Assembly: GCA_016182905.1 (NCBI GenBank)
Contig: JACPFR010000020.1
Coordinates: 1 to 64,000, forward strand
DNA length: 64,000 nt
Source: Elusimicrobiota bacterium
Lineage (GTDB): Bacteria; Elusimicrobiota; Elusimicrobia; UBA1565; UBA9628
Direction: 5' to 3'
Position numbers and translations under genes: made by a program
Notes under the pieces: model-generated
Told to the model about the DNA's origin: nothing
The model's input: only the letters and a program-made list of their open reading frames with translations
Databases searched by the model: none
Part shown: positions 42,465-50,927 of the stretch, in pieces
Numbering within the stretch: the first letter of the stretch is position 1
How the letters are laid out: each line of letters starts with the position of its first letter

Positions 42465-42761
42465 ATGGCTTCAACAAAAGCACAGGGCTCATCCAACAAC
42501 GGCCGTGATTCCCACGGTCAACGCCTCGGCGTCAAGCGCTACGGCGGAGAAGTCGTCAAGGCCGGCATGGTCATCATGCGCCAGCGCGGCACCAAGATCC
42601 TTCCCGGCCTCAACGTCGGCCGCGGCAAGGACGACACGCTGTTCGCGAAGATCAACGGCGTCGTGACCTTCGAGTGGGCGTACAAGGACAAGAAGCGCGC
42701 GTCCGTGTACCCCGCAGTCGCGAAGGCCGCTCCGGCGAAGCTCGCGAAAGCCGCCAAGTAG
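42465..42761 (+). CDS. rpmA: 50S ribosomal protein L27
   Basis: The 98-aa protein is bL27: '[21 protein letters not shown]', '[19 protein letters not shown]', quoted as landmarks. The N-terminus ([10 protein letters not shown]) differs from the common MAHKKGGGSS but keeps the basic tail that reaches the peptidyl-transferase centre. The C-terminus has an Ala/Lys-rich extension ([12 protein letters not shown]). A strong terminator follows. Confidence 0.97.
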   Translation: MASTKAQGSSNNGRDSHGQRLGVKRYGGEVVKAGMVIMRQRGTKILPGLNVGRGKDDTLFAKINGVVTFEWAYKDKKRASVYPAVAKAAPAKLAKAAK

Positions 42762-42791
42762 ATCAACCCGGCGCGCTCACGCGCGCCGACG

Positions 42792-42821
42792 ACGGCCGCC
42801 GGCAATACCGGCGGCCGTTTT
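42792..42821 (+). terminator. Rho-independent terminator after rpmA
   Basis: An 11-bp perfect GC-rich stem (ACGGCCGCCGG 42792-42802 with 42808-42818), a 5-nt loop CAATA and a TTTT run. It ends rplU-rpmA; obgE starts 20 nt later and may be read through or have its own start. Confidence 0.85.
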
Positions 42822-42840
42822 GCTTCCAGAGACACCTCCC

Positions 42841-44163
42841 ATGAACTTCATCGATAAAGTCAAAGTCTACGTCGCCGCGGGCGACGGCGGCGACGGCTGC
42901 CTCTCGTTCAAGCACGAGAAGTACATGGAGTGGGGCGGACCCAACGGCGGCGACGGCGGCCGCGGCGGCGACGTCTGGTTCACGGCGGCGTCCCGCCTGA
43001 CCACTCTGATGGACCTGCACTTCCGCCCGCACGTGACGGCGGGCCGCGGCGGCCACGGCAAGGGCTCCCATAAGCACGGGCACAAGGGCGACGACGTCGA
43101 GATCCCCGTTCCCGTCGGCACGCTCATCTACCGCGACGGCATGCTCGTCGCCGACCTGCACGAGGAAGGGCAGCGCTGGCGCGCCGGAGAGGGCGGCCGC
43201 GGCGGCCGCGGCAACTGGTCCTTCAAGACCCGCCTCAACAACGCGCCCCGCTTGGCCGAAAAGGGCGGTCCCGGCGAGAAGGTCACGCTCGACATGGAGC
43301 TCAAGCTCCTCGCCGACGTCGGCCTCGTCGGCTATCCTAACGCCGGCAAGTCGAGCTTCGTCTCGCGCGTCTCCAACGCCCGCCCGAAGATCGCCAACTA
43401 CCCGTTCACCACCTTGTCGCCGAACCTCGGCGTCGCCTACCACAAGCACGTCAGCTTCGTCGTGGCCGATCTGCCGGGCCTGATAGAGGGCGCGGCCGAC
43501 GGCAAGGGCCTCGGCGTCAAGTTCCTCAAGCACACCGAGCGCTGCCGCCTGCTGATCCACCTCATCGACCCCGCCGGCTATATGGGCGAGGACCCGGAGG
43601 CCGGGATCAAGACCATCGAGAAGGAGCTCAAGAAGTTCAGCCCCAAGCTCGCGACCAAGCAGAAGCTCCTCGTGCTCAACAAGACCGACCTTCCCGAGAG
43701 CGCGGAGATCCTTAAGGCCCTCAAAAGGAAGCACAAGGGGATATTGGCGATCTCCGTGGCCACCGGCGACGGCGTGGACGCCCTCCTCGACAAGGTCATC
43801 GCCGAGCTCGCCAAGCACGACGGCCCCATCCATTTCGCGGAGAAGACCGTCGACGACTCGATCCACAAGGTCGAGCAGGGCTTCACCGTCGAGAACCAGG
43901 GCGGAGGAAGCTTCATCCTTCGCGGCAAGTTCGTCGAGCGGGCGTCGGCGATGCTCGACGTCAGCCTGCCCGAGGCGATCAACCGCTACCAGCACACGCT
44001 CAAGCGCATCGGCGTGGACCGCGCCCTCAAGAAGGCGGGGGTGCAGAACGGCGACCGCGTCCGCTGCGGGGAGTTCGAGTTCGAGTGGTCCAACGCCCCG
44101 CTCAAGCGCATCACGGCCAAGCGCGGCGACGGCCGCACGCGCATCGGCATAGGCAAGAAGTGA
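42841..44163 (+). CDS. obgE: GTPase Obg/CgtA
   Basis: The 440-aa protein has the Gly-rich Obg fold (residues 1-157, 'GGDGGRGGDVWF'), the G domain with G1 'GYPNAGKSSF', G2/G3 'TTLSPN' and 'DLPGLIEGA', G4 'NKTDL', and a C-terminal OCT domain. Obg binds the large ribosomal subunit and links GTP level to growth. The ATG at 42841 gives the canonical N-terminus MNFIDKVKVYVAAGDGG; an upstream in-frame TTG is rejected. Its stop overlaps the hpnC start (TGATG), coupling it to squalene synthesis genes. Confidence 0.96.
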   Translation: MNFIDKVKVYVAAGDGGDGCLSFKHEKYMEWGGPNGGDGGRGGDVWFTAASRLTTLMDLHFRPHVTAGRGGHGKGSHKHGHKGDDVEIPVPVGTLIYRDGMLVADLHEEGQRWRAGEGGRGGRGNWSFKTRLNNAPRLAEKGGPGEKVTLDMELKLLADVGLVGYPNAGKSSFVSRVSNARPKIANYPFTTLSPNLGVAYHKHVSFVVADLPGLIEGAADGKGLGVKFLKHTERCRLLIHLIDPAGYMGEDPEAGIKTIEKELKKFSPKLATKQKLLVLNKTDLPESAEILKALKRKHKGILAISVATGDGVDALLDKVIAELAKHDGPIHFAEKTVDDSIHKVEQGFTVENQGGGSFILRGKFVERASAMLDVSLPEAINRYQHTLKRIGVDRALKKAGVQNGDRVRCGEFEFEWSNAPLKRITAKRGDGRTRIGIGKK

Positions 44164-45050
44164 TGGCGGACACGCTCAGGGCCTACGAGGCGAAGCTCTC
44201 GGATCCGAACGACGTCTCCGGGTCTTACCGCTTCTGCCAGAACCTGGCGGATTCGCACTACGAGAACTTCCCGGTCGCGTCGCTGCTGCTGCCCAAGCGC
44301 CTGCGCAAGCACGTCGCGGCGCTGTACGCCTTCGCGCGCATCGCCGACGACATGTCCGACGAGCCGGAGTACGAGGGCCGCCGGCGCGAGTGCCTGCTGA
44401 ACTGGCGCTCGATGCTGGCCGACGTCGGCAAGCGCCCGTCGACGCATCCGGTGTTCGTCGCGCTCGGCCAGACCATCAAGGAGCTCGAGCTGCCCAAGGA
44501 GCCGTTCGACGACCTCCTCTCCGCCTTCCTCCAGGACACGGAGAAAAGCCGCTACGCGACGTACGACGAAGTGATCGACTACTGCCGCCGTTCGGCCAAT
44601 CCCGTCGGGCGCATCGTCCTGATGATCCACGGCTACAAGGATCCGGAGCTCTTCCGCTACTCGGACGCGATCTGCACCGGCCTGCAGTTGGCCAATTTCT
44701 GGCAGGACGTCTCCGTCGATCTCAAGAAGGACCGCGTCTACATCCCCGACGAGGACTTCAAGGCCCACGGCTACTCCGAGGCCGACCTGCGCATGGGCGT
44801 CTACAACGAACGCTTCAAGAACCTGATGAAGTTCCAGGTGACCCGCACGCGCGCGCTGTTCGAGCAAGGCCGGCCGCTGCCGGCCTTGCTGCATTGGCCG
44901 CTCTCCCTCGAGATCCGCCTGACCTGGTACGGCGGCATGCAGATCCTCAAGCTGATCCACAAGCTCGACTTCGACACCATCCGGACGCGTCCGACCCTGA
45001 AGAAACGGGAATGGATCCCTCTGGTCGCGCGCGCCCTCATCGGCACATGA
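44163..45050 (+). CDS. hpnC: Squalene synthase HpnC (hydroxysqualene synthase)
   Basis: The 295-aa all-helical prenyltransferase has two Asp-rich motifs, 'ARIADDMSDEPE' and 'NFWQDVSVDLKKDR'. In the three-enzyme bacterial route HpnC converts presqualene diphosphate to hydroxysqualene. The assignment to HpnC rather than HpnD rests on gene order and on 'YCRRSANPVGRIVL', usual for HpnC. The ATG overlaps the obgE stop by one base, and the TGA overlaps the hpnD start. Confidence 0.9.
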   Translation: MADTLRAYEAKLSDPNDVSGSYRFCQNLADSHYENFPVASLLLPKRLRKHVAALYAFARIADDMSDEPEYEGRRRECLLNWRSMLADVGKRPSTHPVFVALGQTIKELELPKEPFDDLLSAFLQDTEKSRYATYDEVIDYCRRSANPVGRIVLMIHGYKDPELFRYSDAICTGLQLANFWQDVSVDLKKDRVYIPDEDFKAHGYSEADLRMGVYNERFKNLMKFQVTRTRALFEQGRPLPALLHWPLSLEIRLTWYGGMQILKLIHKLDFDTIRTRPTLKKREWIPLVARALIGT

Positions 45051-45889
45051 CCTCCGCGCCGGCCCCCGCCGAGAAGAAGTCGAACTTCTTCCTGGGCTTC
45101 CTGCTCCTCCCGAAGCCCAAGCGCGAGGCGTTGTCCGCCGTCTACGCCTATTGCCGCCTCATCGACGACATCGTCGACGAACCGGGGACTCCGAAGGACG
45201 AGGCCCGCCGCCAGCTTGAGTTCTGGCGCGAGGAGATCGAGCGGCTCTATCAAGGCGCGCCGACTCACGCGGTGTCCCGGGCGCTTCTCAAGCCGATCGC
45301 CGACTACAAGATCCCCAAGGAGCCGTTCCTCGAGATGATCCGCGGCTGCGCGATGGACCTCGACGGGACCCGCTACGAGACGATCGCCGACCTCGAGAGC
45401 TACATGCGCGGCGTCGCCTCCTCGGTCGGGATCATGTGCGTGCACATCTTCGGCTGGACGTACACCCCGAAGGAGCGCATGTACGAGTTCGCGACGACGT
45501 TCGGCTACGCCTTCCAGCTGACCAACATCATCCGCGACGTCGGCGCCGACCTCGAGATCGGCCGCGTCTACCTGCCGTTGTCCGAGATCCGCGACGCGGG
45601 CTATTCCGTCGATAGGCTCGTTCTTCGAGATCACGGCCCCGCGTTCGACCGTCTCATGGAAGGGCAGTACAAGCGGGCGAAAGCCTACTACGCCCGCGCG
45701 CGCAACCTCGTCGATTTCCGCGACCGCCTGGGCCTGCTGCCGGCCGAGGTCATGGCCCACGTCTACGAGGGCCTGCTCGACGAGATCAAGGCGCGGGAGT
45801 TCCGCGTGCTCTTCTCCAAGACCAGCCTGCCGGGCTGGCGGAAGGCGGCCCTCGCCTTCCGCGCCTGGCTTTTCTGCCATGGGATCTGA
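45047..45889 (+). CDS. hpnD: Presqualene diphosphate synthase HpnD
   Basis: The 280-aa protein has Asp motifs 'CRLIDDIVDEPG' and 'NIIRDVGADLEIGR', with 'LESYMRGVASSVGIM' typical of HpnD. It condenses two farnesyl diphosphates to presqualene diphosphate. It overlaps hpnC (ATGA) and hpnE (11 nt), so the three enzymes are made together. They would give squalene for hopanoids or other triterpenoids; no cyclase gene is in the window. Confidence 0.9.
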   Translation: MTSAPAPAEKKSNFFLGFLLLPKPKREALSAVYAYCRLIDDIVDEPGTPKDEARRQLEFWREEIERLYQGAPTHAVSRALLKPIADYKIPKEPFLEMIRGCAMDLDGTRYETIADLESYMRGVASSVGIMCVHIFGWTYTPKERMYEFATTFGYAFQLTNIIRDVGADLEIGRVYLPLSEIRDAGYSVDRLVLRDHGPAFDRLMEGQYKRAKAYYARARNLVDFRDRLGLLPAEVMAHVYEGLLDEIKAREFRVLFSKTSLPGWRKAALAFRAWLFCHGI

Positions 45890-47204
45890 GAAGAACGACG
45901 TCATCGTCCTCGGCGGAGGCTTCGCCGGATTGTCGTGCGCGGTCGCCCTCGCGGCGAAGGGCAGGAAGGTGCTCGTTCTCGACAAGAAGCCGCATCTCGG
46001 CGGGCGCGCCTACTCTTTCAACGAGAACGGCCTCGACATCGACAACGGCCAGCATCTGTTCATGGGCTGCTACTTCGCCACGCGCAAGTTCCTGAAGACG
46101 ATCGGGACCGAAGCCAAGCTCGACATCTACGAGGACGTCGTGGTGGATTATGCCGAGGCGGGCGGCCGGCGCGACCGCCTGTCCTGCCCGTCGTGGCTCC
46201 CGGCGCCGCTGCACCTGGCCGCCGGACTCATAGGCCTCAAGGGCGTGTCTCTCGGGGAGAAAACGGCGCTGCTCGCGTTCGACCGCGCGCTCAAGGCCAT
46301 GAAGACCGGCCCGATCCCGGACGCCGTCGAGAAGATGACGGTCCGGGCGTGGCTGACCTCGCTCGGTCTTTCGTCCAATTTCCAGACCCGGTTCTTCGAT
46401 CCCGCCGCCATCGGCATCCTCAACGACGCGCCCGAGGTCGCCTCCGCGGCGGGCTTCATCCAGGCCCTGCGCACGATGTTCTTCACCGGCCGCGAGTCCT
46501 CCCGCTTCGCCTTGGCGAAGACCAGCCTCTCCGAGCTGTACACCGACGCCGCCCGCGACTACGTCGAGGCCCGCGGCGGCCGCGTGATCTCGAACGCGAA
46601 GGCGGCGAGTCTCATCGAGGAAGGCGGCCGTGTGCGCGGGATCAAGACCGACATGGACTCCCGCTTCGAGGCAAGCCATGTCGTTTCGACTTTGCCGCCG
46701 TGGGATCTGAAAAAGCTGGGCCTTCCCGCCGCGCTGCGCGGCCCTTGGGAGACTTTGGCCCCCGCGCCCATCGTCGGCGCGACGCTCAAGCTCGACCGCC
46801 CGGTGATGACCGAGCGGTTCCTGGGCATGCTTCACACCGAGACCCACTGGGTGTTCAACAAGACCTTGATCCACGGAACGAAGGAAGCGGGCCAGACGGT
46901 GGCCGTGGTGATCTCCGGCGCGCACAAGCAGATCGGGTATTCGCCCGAGAAGATCATGGCCGCGGCGACCCGCGACTTGGCCGCGTGCCTGCCCGAGTTC
47001 CCGAAAGCGAAGATCCTGGCGAGCAAGGTCGTCAAGGAGCCCTTCGCGACGCTGTCCCCGGCCCCCGGTTCCGAGGCCAAACGCCCCGACCCCGGGACCG
47101 GCATGCCCGGCTTCTCGTTCGCCGGGGACTGGACGCGCACCGGTTTCCCCGCGACGATCGAGTCCGCGTGCCTGTCCGGCCAGGTCGCGGCGGAGCGGCT
47201 TTAA
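45879..47204 (+). CDS. hpnE: Hydroxysqualene dehydroxylase HpnE
   Basis: The 441-aa flavoprotein has the N-terminal Rossmann FAD site 'VLGGGFAGLSCAVALAAKG', 'DKKPHLGGRAYSF', and the C-terminal 'GFSFAGDWTRTGFPATIESA' closing the FAD pocket. HpnE reduces hydroxysqualene to squalene. It overlaps hpnD by 11 nt and is the last gene of the set; its TAA lies inside the -35 region of the dcd promoter and touches the palindrome. Confidence 0.92.
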   Translation: MGSEKNDVIVLGGGFAGLSCAVALAAKGRKVLVLDKKPHLGGRAYSFNENGLDIDNGQHLFMGCYFATRKFLKTIGTEAKLDIYEDVVVDYAEAGGRRDRLSCPSWLPAPLHLAAGLIGLKGVSLGEKTALLAFDRALKAMKTGPIPDAVEKMTVRAWLTSLGLSSNFQTRFFDPAAIGILNDAPEVASAAGFIQALRTMFFTGRESSRFALAKTSLSELYTDAARDYVEARGGRVISNAKAASLIEEGGRVRGIKTDMDSRFEASHVVSTLPPWDLKKLGLPAALRGPWETLAPAPIVGATLKLDRPVMTERFLGMLHTETHWVFNKTLIHGTKEAGQTVAVVISGAHKQIGYSPEKIMAAATRDLAACLPEFPKAKILASKVVKEPFATLSPAPGSEAKRPDPGTGMPGFSFAGDWTRTGFPATIESACLSGQVAAERL

Positions 47205-47227
47205 CTGTTTCCGGAAACAGTTATAAT
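47200..47227 (+). promoter_or_regulatory. dcd promoter with palindromic operator (copy 3)
   Basis: TTTAAC (47200-47205) and TATAAT (47222-47227) are 16 nt apart, and the spacer is almost wholly the palindrome AACTGTTTCCGGAAACAGTT (47203-47222). Placing a perfect palindrome between -35 and -10 is the classic position of a repressor operator. The start site would be near 47234, with AAGGAG before the ATG at 47254. Confidence 0.7.
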
Positions 47228-47253
47228 CATTCACACCGACGAAGGAGCCCCAG

Positions 47254-47817
47254 ATGATCAAGTCCGACAAGTGGATCCGCGAGATGTCCCAGACCCAGAA
47301 GATGATCGACCCGTTCGTCGAGCATCAGGACGGCAAGGACAAGATCTCCTACGGCCTGTCTTCGTATGGTTATGACATCCGCGTCGCGGATGAGTATAAA
47401 GTCTTCACGAACGTGCACGGCACGCTCGTCGATCCGAAGAAGTTCGACGAGAAGGCGTTCGTCGACATCAAGGCCCCGACCTGCGTCGTCCCCCCGAACT
47501 CGTTCGCGCTCGCCCGCTCCCTCGAGAAGTTCAAGATCCCCCGCGAGGTGCTCGCGGTCTGCCTGGGCAAGTCCACTTACGCCCGCTGCGGCATTATCAT
47601 AAACGTAACTCCCCTTGAGCCCGGCTGGGAGGGTTTCTTGACCATCGAGATATCCAACACCACGCCCCTGCCCGCGAAGATCTACTCCAACGAGGGCATC
47701 GCCCAGCTCCTCTTCTTCGGAGGCGACCAGGTCTGCGAGACCTCCTACTCCGACCGCAAGGGCAAGTACATGGACCAGGTCGGAGTGGTCCTGCCCCGCA
47801 TCCTCGCCGCCAAGTGA
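47254..47817 (+). CDS. dcd: dCTP deaminase
   Basis: The 187-aa protein belongs to the dUTPase fold. Motifs include '[18 protein letters not shown]', '[16 protein letters not shown]', '[11 protein letters not shown]', '[16 protein letters not shown]' and 'EGIAQLLFF'. It deaminates dCTP to dUTP, which Dut turns into dUMP for ThyX. It is preceded by AAGGAG and by a promoter containing a palindrome also found next to dut. Its stop overlaps the next start (GTGA). A bifunctional dCTP deaminase/dUTPase is less likely since dut is present. Confidence 0.95.
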   Translation: MIKSDKWIREMSQTQKMIDPFVEHQDGKDKISYGLSSYGYDIRVADEYKVFTNVHGTLVDPKKFDEKAFVDIKAPTCVVPPNSFALARSLEKFKIPREVLAVCLGKSTYARCGIIINVTPLEPGWEGFLTIEISNTTPLPAKIYSNEGIAQLLFFGGDQVCETSYSDRKGKYMDQVGVVLPRILAAK

Positions 47818-48374
47818 AGCTCGTCCTTCTTCTGCTGCTGGCCGCGTCGGCCCGGGCGGGGGAACTGGGAGGGCACGAGCCCGCGGCGCCCGAGCCGGCC
47901 CTCGTCGTCGAAGACCGCGCCGCGCTCCTGGAGGAGATGTGGGTGCGGCGCATCCTCGCGCCGGACCAGACCGCCTGGGCCCCGGCCGACGCCCAGCTCC
48001 TGGGCCGGATCCGGATGGCCGAGGCGGACGCCCTCGCCTATCTGAAGAGGAAGTTCGGCGGCACGCGCCCTTGGACCGCCCCCCGCCGCGGCAAGGAGAC
48101 GGCGGCCCCCCGCCTGCTCACGAAGGAGGGCCACGACAAGTACCTCTTCCACCTCACCCAGGACGCCATCGAGTACTTCGAGAAGAAGGGCGCCGGGGCG
48201 AAATGGGCCCTGAAGCTGACCGATTGGGAGGGCCGCCGCCTCTTCGACGGGGACGGCCGCTTGACGCCCGCCGGCGTCACGGTCTATACCCGCGCCAAGC
48301 TCAAGCTCGAGGTGTACTGGCGGTCTCCGAACGGCGAGACTTTCGGCACCCGGCGCCCTCCGAAATCCCCGTAA
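47814..48374 (+). CDS. Secreted protein of unknown function
   Basis: The protein has 186 aa. The GTG start overlaps the dcd stop and opens a signal peptide ([16 protein letters not shown]). The mature part is charged and aromatic, with '[19 protein letters not shown]', '[18 protein letters not shown]' and '[19 protein letters not shown]'. No metal or catalytic motif is apparent. It is translationally coupled to dcd, although the mature protein is extracytoplasmic. Function unknown. Confidence 0.65.
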   Translation: MKLVLLLLLAASARAGELGGHEPAAPEPALVVEDRAALLEEMWVRRILAPDQTAWAPADAQLLGRIRMAEADALAYLKRKFGGTRPWTAPRRGKETAAPRLLTKEGHDKYLFHLTQDAIEYFEKKGAGAKWALKLTDWEGRRLFDGDGRLTPAGVTVYTRAKLKLEVYWRSPNGETFGTRRPPKSP

Positions 48375-48383
48375 TAAACCTTG

Positions 48384-48405
48384 TTCCCCGACGGGGGAAT
48401 TTGTT
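48384..48405 (+). terminator. Possible weak terminator before rplM
   Basis: TTCCCC (48384-48389) pairs with GGGGAA (48394-48399) across GACG, followed by TTTGTT. The stem is short, and the region also overlaps a plausible -35/-10 pair for rplM (TTGTTC at 48381, TAAGAT at 48405), so its role is uncertain. Confidence 0.3.
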
Positions 48406-48418
48406 AAGATTAACCACT

Positions 48419-48856
48419 ATGCCTCAGAACAGCTATATGCATCCTCCCCGCCAGGCGGCGAACACCCGCAAATGGCATCACATCGACGCGAAGGGCCTCG
48501 TGCTCGGACGCATCGCGACGAAGGCCGCCGATCTACTTCGTGGAAAAGGCAAGGCTACCTACACCGATTACGTGGACTGCGGAGATTTCGTCGTCGTGAC
48601 GAACTGCAAGCAGATCAAGCTGACCGGCAACAAGATCGACCAGAAGACCTACTTCTCGCACTCCGGCTTCGCCGGCGGCGCCCGGGTCATGCCGATGAAG
48701 CGCCAGATGGAGCGCGATCCCCGCCGGATCATGATGCTCGCCGTGCGCCGCATGCTTCCCAAGAACCGCCTCGCCCGCAAGCAGCTGGTTCGCCTGAAGA
48801 TCTACGTCGGAGACAAGCACCCGCATTCGGCCGTCAACGCGCCGAAGGCCAAGTAA
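48419..48856 (+). CDS. rplM: 50S ribosomal protein L13
   Basis: The 145-aa protein is uL13: 'RKWHHIDAKGLVLGRIATKAA', landmarks 'LLRGKGKATYTDYVDCGDF', 'KKTYFSHSGF'-like 'QKTYFSHSGFAGG', 'RMLPKNRLARKQL' and 'GDKHPHSAVNAP'. The ATG at 48419 is 8 nt after TAAGAT, close to the leaderless spacing. rpsI follows 7 nt downstream, the usual L13-S9 pair. Confidence 0.96.
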   Translation: MPQNSYMHPPRQAANTRKWHHIDAKGLVLGRIATKAADLLRGKGKATYTDYVDCGDFVVVTNCKQIKLTGNKIDQKTYFSHSGFAGGARVMPMKRQMERDPRRIMMLAVRRMLPKNRLARKQLVRLKIYVGDKHPHSAVNAPKAK

Positions 48857-48863
48857 GGACACC

Positions 48864-49265
48864 ATGAGCAAAACCGAAGCGATCTGGGCCACCGGCCGCC
48901 GCAAGACCTCCGTCGCGCAGTGCCGCCTGCTGCCGAAGGGCGAGGGCAAAGTCACCGTCAACAAGAAGCCCGTCGAGGCGTACTTCCACGGCCTTCCCCA
49001 TCAGGTCCGGGACGTCACCGAGCCGATCACGATCATCGAGGCCGCCAAGAACCACGACTTCATCGTCAAGGTCGTCGGCGGCGGCATCTCCGGCCAGGCC
49101 GGAGCGGCCCGTCACGCCATCTCCCGCGCCCTCGTCAAGCTCGACGAGAAGCACAAGAAGGCCCTTCGCGCCGCCGGCTTCCTGACCCGCGACCCCCGCA
49201 TGGTCGAGCGCAAGAAGCCCGGTCAGCCGAAAGCCCGCAAGCGCTTCCAGTTCTCGAAGCGTTGA
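48864..49265 (+). CDS. rpsI: 30S ribosomal protein S9
   Basis: The 133-aa protein is uS9: N-terminal 'WATGRRKTSVAQCRL', middle 'GGGISGQAGAARHAISRAL', and the C-terminal 'LTRDPRMVERKKPGQPKARKRFQFSKR' in outline, ending in the basic SKR tail that contacts P-site tRNA. It follows rplM at once, with AAGGACACC before the ATG. The operon continues into unrelated genes. Confidence 0.97.
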   Translation: MSKTEAIWATGRRKTSVAQCRLLPKGEGKVTVNKKPVEAYFHGLPHQVRDVTEPITIIEAAKNHDFIVKVVGGGISGQAGAARHAISRALVKLDEKHKKALRAAGFLTRDPRMVERKKPGQPKARKRFQFSKR

Positions 49266-49279
49266 TCGGACCGTCTCCC

Positions 49280-49582
49280 ATGGAGACGATCAAGATCCGT
49301 GGACTGGCCCGTCTCGCCGCGGCGATTTTCGCCGGGTGGGGCGGGCTGGCCGCTGTCAAGGGGGTCTACGACCTCCTGGGCGGCGAGCCGGAGGCCAACC
49401 AGTATGCTCCCAAGGCCTGGGCCTTCGTCACGCGCGCCCAGTGGGCCCGGTTCTCCCTGTTCGAGCTCGTTTACGGGCTCGCCTTGCTGGCCTTGGCCTG
49501 GTACTGCCTGCGCTGGTCCCGGCGCCTGCCGGAGACGGTCCAGCGCCCCCGGCGCGAGCCGGAGTTCAGCCTTTTCGGATGA
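49280..49582 (+). CDS. Small two-helix membrane protein
   Basis: The 100-aa protein has two hydrophobic segments, 'LARLAAAIFAGWGGLAAV' and 'FELVYGLALLALAWYCLRW', with a basic tail (RRLPETVQRPRREPEF). It starts 14 nt after rpsI and its TGA overlaps the next ATG. No family is recognised. Confidence 0.65.
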   Translation: METIKIRGLARLAAAIFAGWGGLAAVKGVYDLLGGEPEANQYAPKAWAFVTRAQWARFSLFELVYGLALLALAWYCLRWSRRLPETVQRPRREPEFSLFG

Positions 49583-50292
49583 TACGGGTCGGCTGCGCCG
49601 GCTACCCCATCGGACGGGACCGCTACTGGCGCTCCCTGTCCTTCGTGGAGACCGATACCGGCAAGGGCCTTCCGCGGCTCGAGACCTTGGCCGCCTGGCG
49701 GGCGGACATCCCCGCGGGCGGCGAAGCCGCCCTGCAGGCCCTGAGGACGATCACGCACGGCCCCGACGACCGCGGCTTTCCGGCCGGCGCCCGGAAGCTT
49801 CCCAAGCATCGCCAGGCCCTGTGCGGGGCGTTCCGGGAAAGCCTGGAGGTCCATGAGGCCTGGATGGCCACAAAGGCCGCGGCCGAGGCCCTGGGGGCTA
49901 AGATCGTGGTGTTCGAGACCCCGGCGTCCTTTCAGCCCGGCTCCGACCGCCTGCGCGACATGTACCGGTTCTTCAAGGGCATCTCTCGCGGCCAGCTGAC
50001 GGTCGTCTGGCACCCGCGGGGGAGCGAGTGGTCCTCCCTCGAGGACAAGGTGTGCGCGGAGCTGGGGCTGATCCGGGCCTTCGACCCCCTGCGCCAGCGG
50101 CCGCCCGCCAAAGGGGTCTTCCTGTACATGCGTCCCCTCATCGCCCGCATGGGGTCTTTGGGTGTGGACAATATGGCCACAATCTCCTCGGCCGCGGCCG
50201 ACGTCCCCGCCTATATCGCCTTCTCCCACCGGGCGTCCTTCCGCGACGCCGAGAGGCTCAAGGACCTGCTGGGCGCGAAGAGGACGCGGTGA
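49579..50292 (+). CDS. DUF72-family protein
   Basis: The 237-aa protein has the DUF72 TIM-barrel look: 'MIRVGCAGYPIGRDRYW', 'LEVHEAWMATKAAAEALGA', 'VVFETPASFQPG', 'LTVVWHPRGSEWSSLEDK' and 'VPAYIAFSHRASFRDAERL'. Members usually include 'GCSGWxYxxW' and are of unknown function, perhaps nucleic-acid or sugar related. It is coupled by 4-nt overlaps to both neighbours. Confidence 0.75.
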   Translation: MIRVGCAGYPIGRDRYWRSLSFVETDTGKGLPRLETLAAWRADIPAGGEAALQALRTITHGPDDRGFPAGARKLPKHRQALCGAFRESLEVHEAWMATKAAAEALGAKIVVFETPASFQPGSDRLRDMYRFFKGISRGQLTVVWHPRGSEWSSLEDKVCAELGLIRAFDPLRQRPPAKGVFLYMRPLIARMGSLGVDNMATISSAAADVPAYIAFSHRASFRDAERLKDLLGAKRTR

Positions 50293-50912
50293 GCCTCTGG
50301 TCGGGGCTGCGCGTGTCCTGGCAGGCGTTCAAGACCCGCCGCAAGCTCAACCGCCAGTTCGGCAAGCGGGAGGACCCGTTCTCCTACTCCACCGAGCCGT
50401 ACGAGATCGCCCGCCTGGGCGCCCTGGAGGCGGCCCTGGGCGGCGCGCCCCTCGGACGCGTCCTCGAGGCGGCCTGCGCCGAGGGTCATTTCACCGAGAG
50501 GCTCGCGCGCCGCGCGTCGTCGGTCCTCGCCCTCGACATCTCCGCCGTGGCGCTCGCGCGGGCGCGCCGCCGCGCGCCGTCGGCGCGCTTCGCGGAAGGC
50601 GACCTGATGACCTGGGAGCCGGGGCCTGAGGCCCCCTTCGACGCCGTGGTCGTGGCCGAGGTCCTTTACTATCTGGACCGGCCCGGCGTGCAGGCGGAGT
50701 TCGAGGCGCTGTTCCCGCGGATCGCGTCGTGGCTTAAGCCCGGCGGGCGCCTCGTCATGTCGCACGCGTTCGCCGGCGCGGCGGAGCTCGCGCACCGTCG
50801 CGCTTTCCGCGAGCGCTTCGAGCGCGCCGGCCTGCGTCTGGTCCTCGAGACGATCCCCGACGCCGACCGGGGCGGCGTCCGCTGCCTGCTGTCGACCCTC
50901 GAGAAAATTTAA
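50289..50912 (+). CDS. SAM-dependent methyltransferase (NodS-like)
   Basis: The 207-aa class I methyltransferase has the SAM loop 'VLEAACAEGHFTERLARRA', acidic 'VLALDISAVALARA' and 'FDAVVVAEVLYYLD' post-motifs. The pattern resembles NodS/SAM_MT8 N-methyltransferases acting on small amines or oligosaccharides. The GTG start overlaps the DUF72 stop. The substrate is not known. Confidence 0.8.
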   Translation: MSLWSGLRVSWQAFKTRRKLNRQFGKREDPFSYSTEPYEIARLGALEAALGGAPLGRVLEAACAEGHFTERLARRASSVLALDISAVALARARRRAPSARFAEGDLMTWEPGPEAPFDAVVVAEVLYYLDRPGVQAEFEALFPRIASWLKPGGRLVMSHAFAGAAELAHRRAFRERFERAGLRLVLETIPDADRGGVRCLLSTLEKI

Positions 50913-50927
50913 TACACTCACGCTCCC

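Noticed and set aside
47254-47817. Bifunctional dCTP deaminase/dUTPase
   Set aside because: A separate full-motif dut gene is present at 24971, and the length fits ordinary Dcd.
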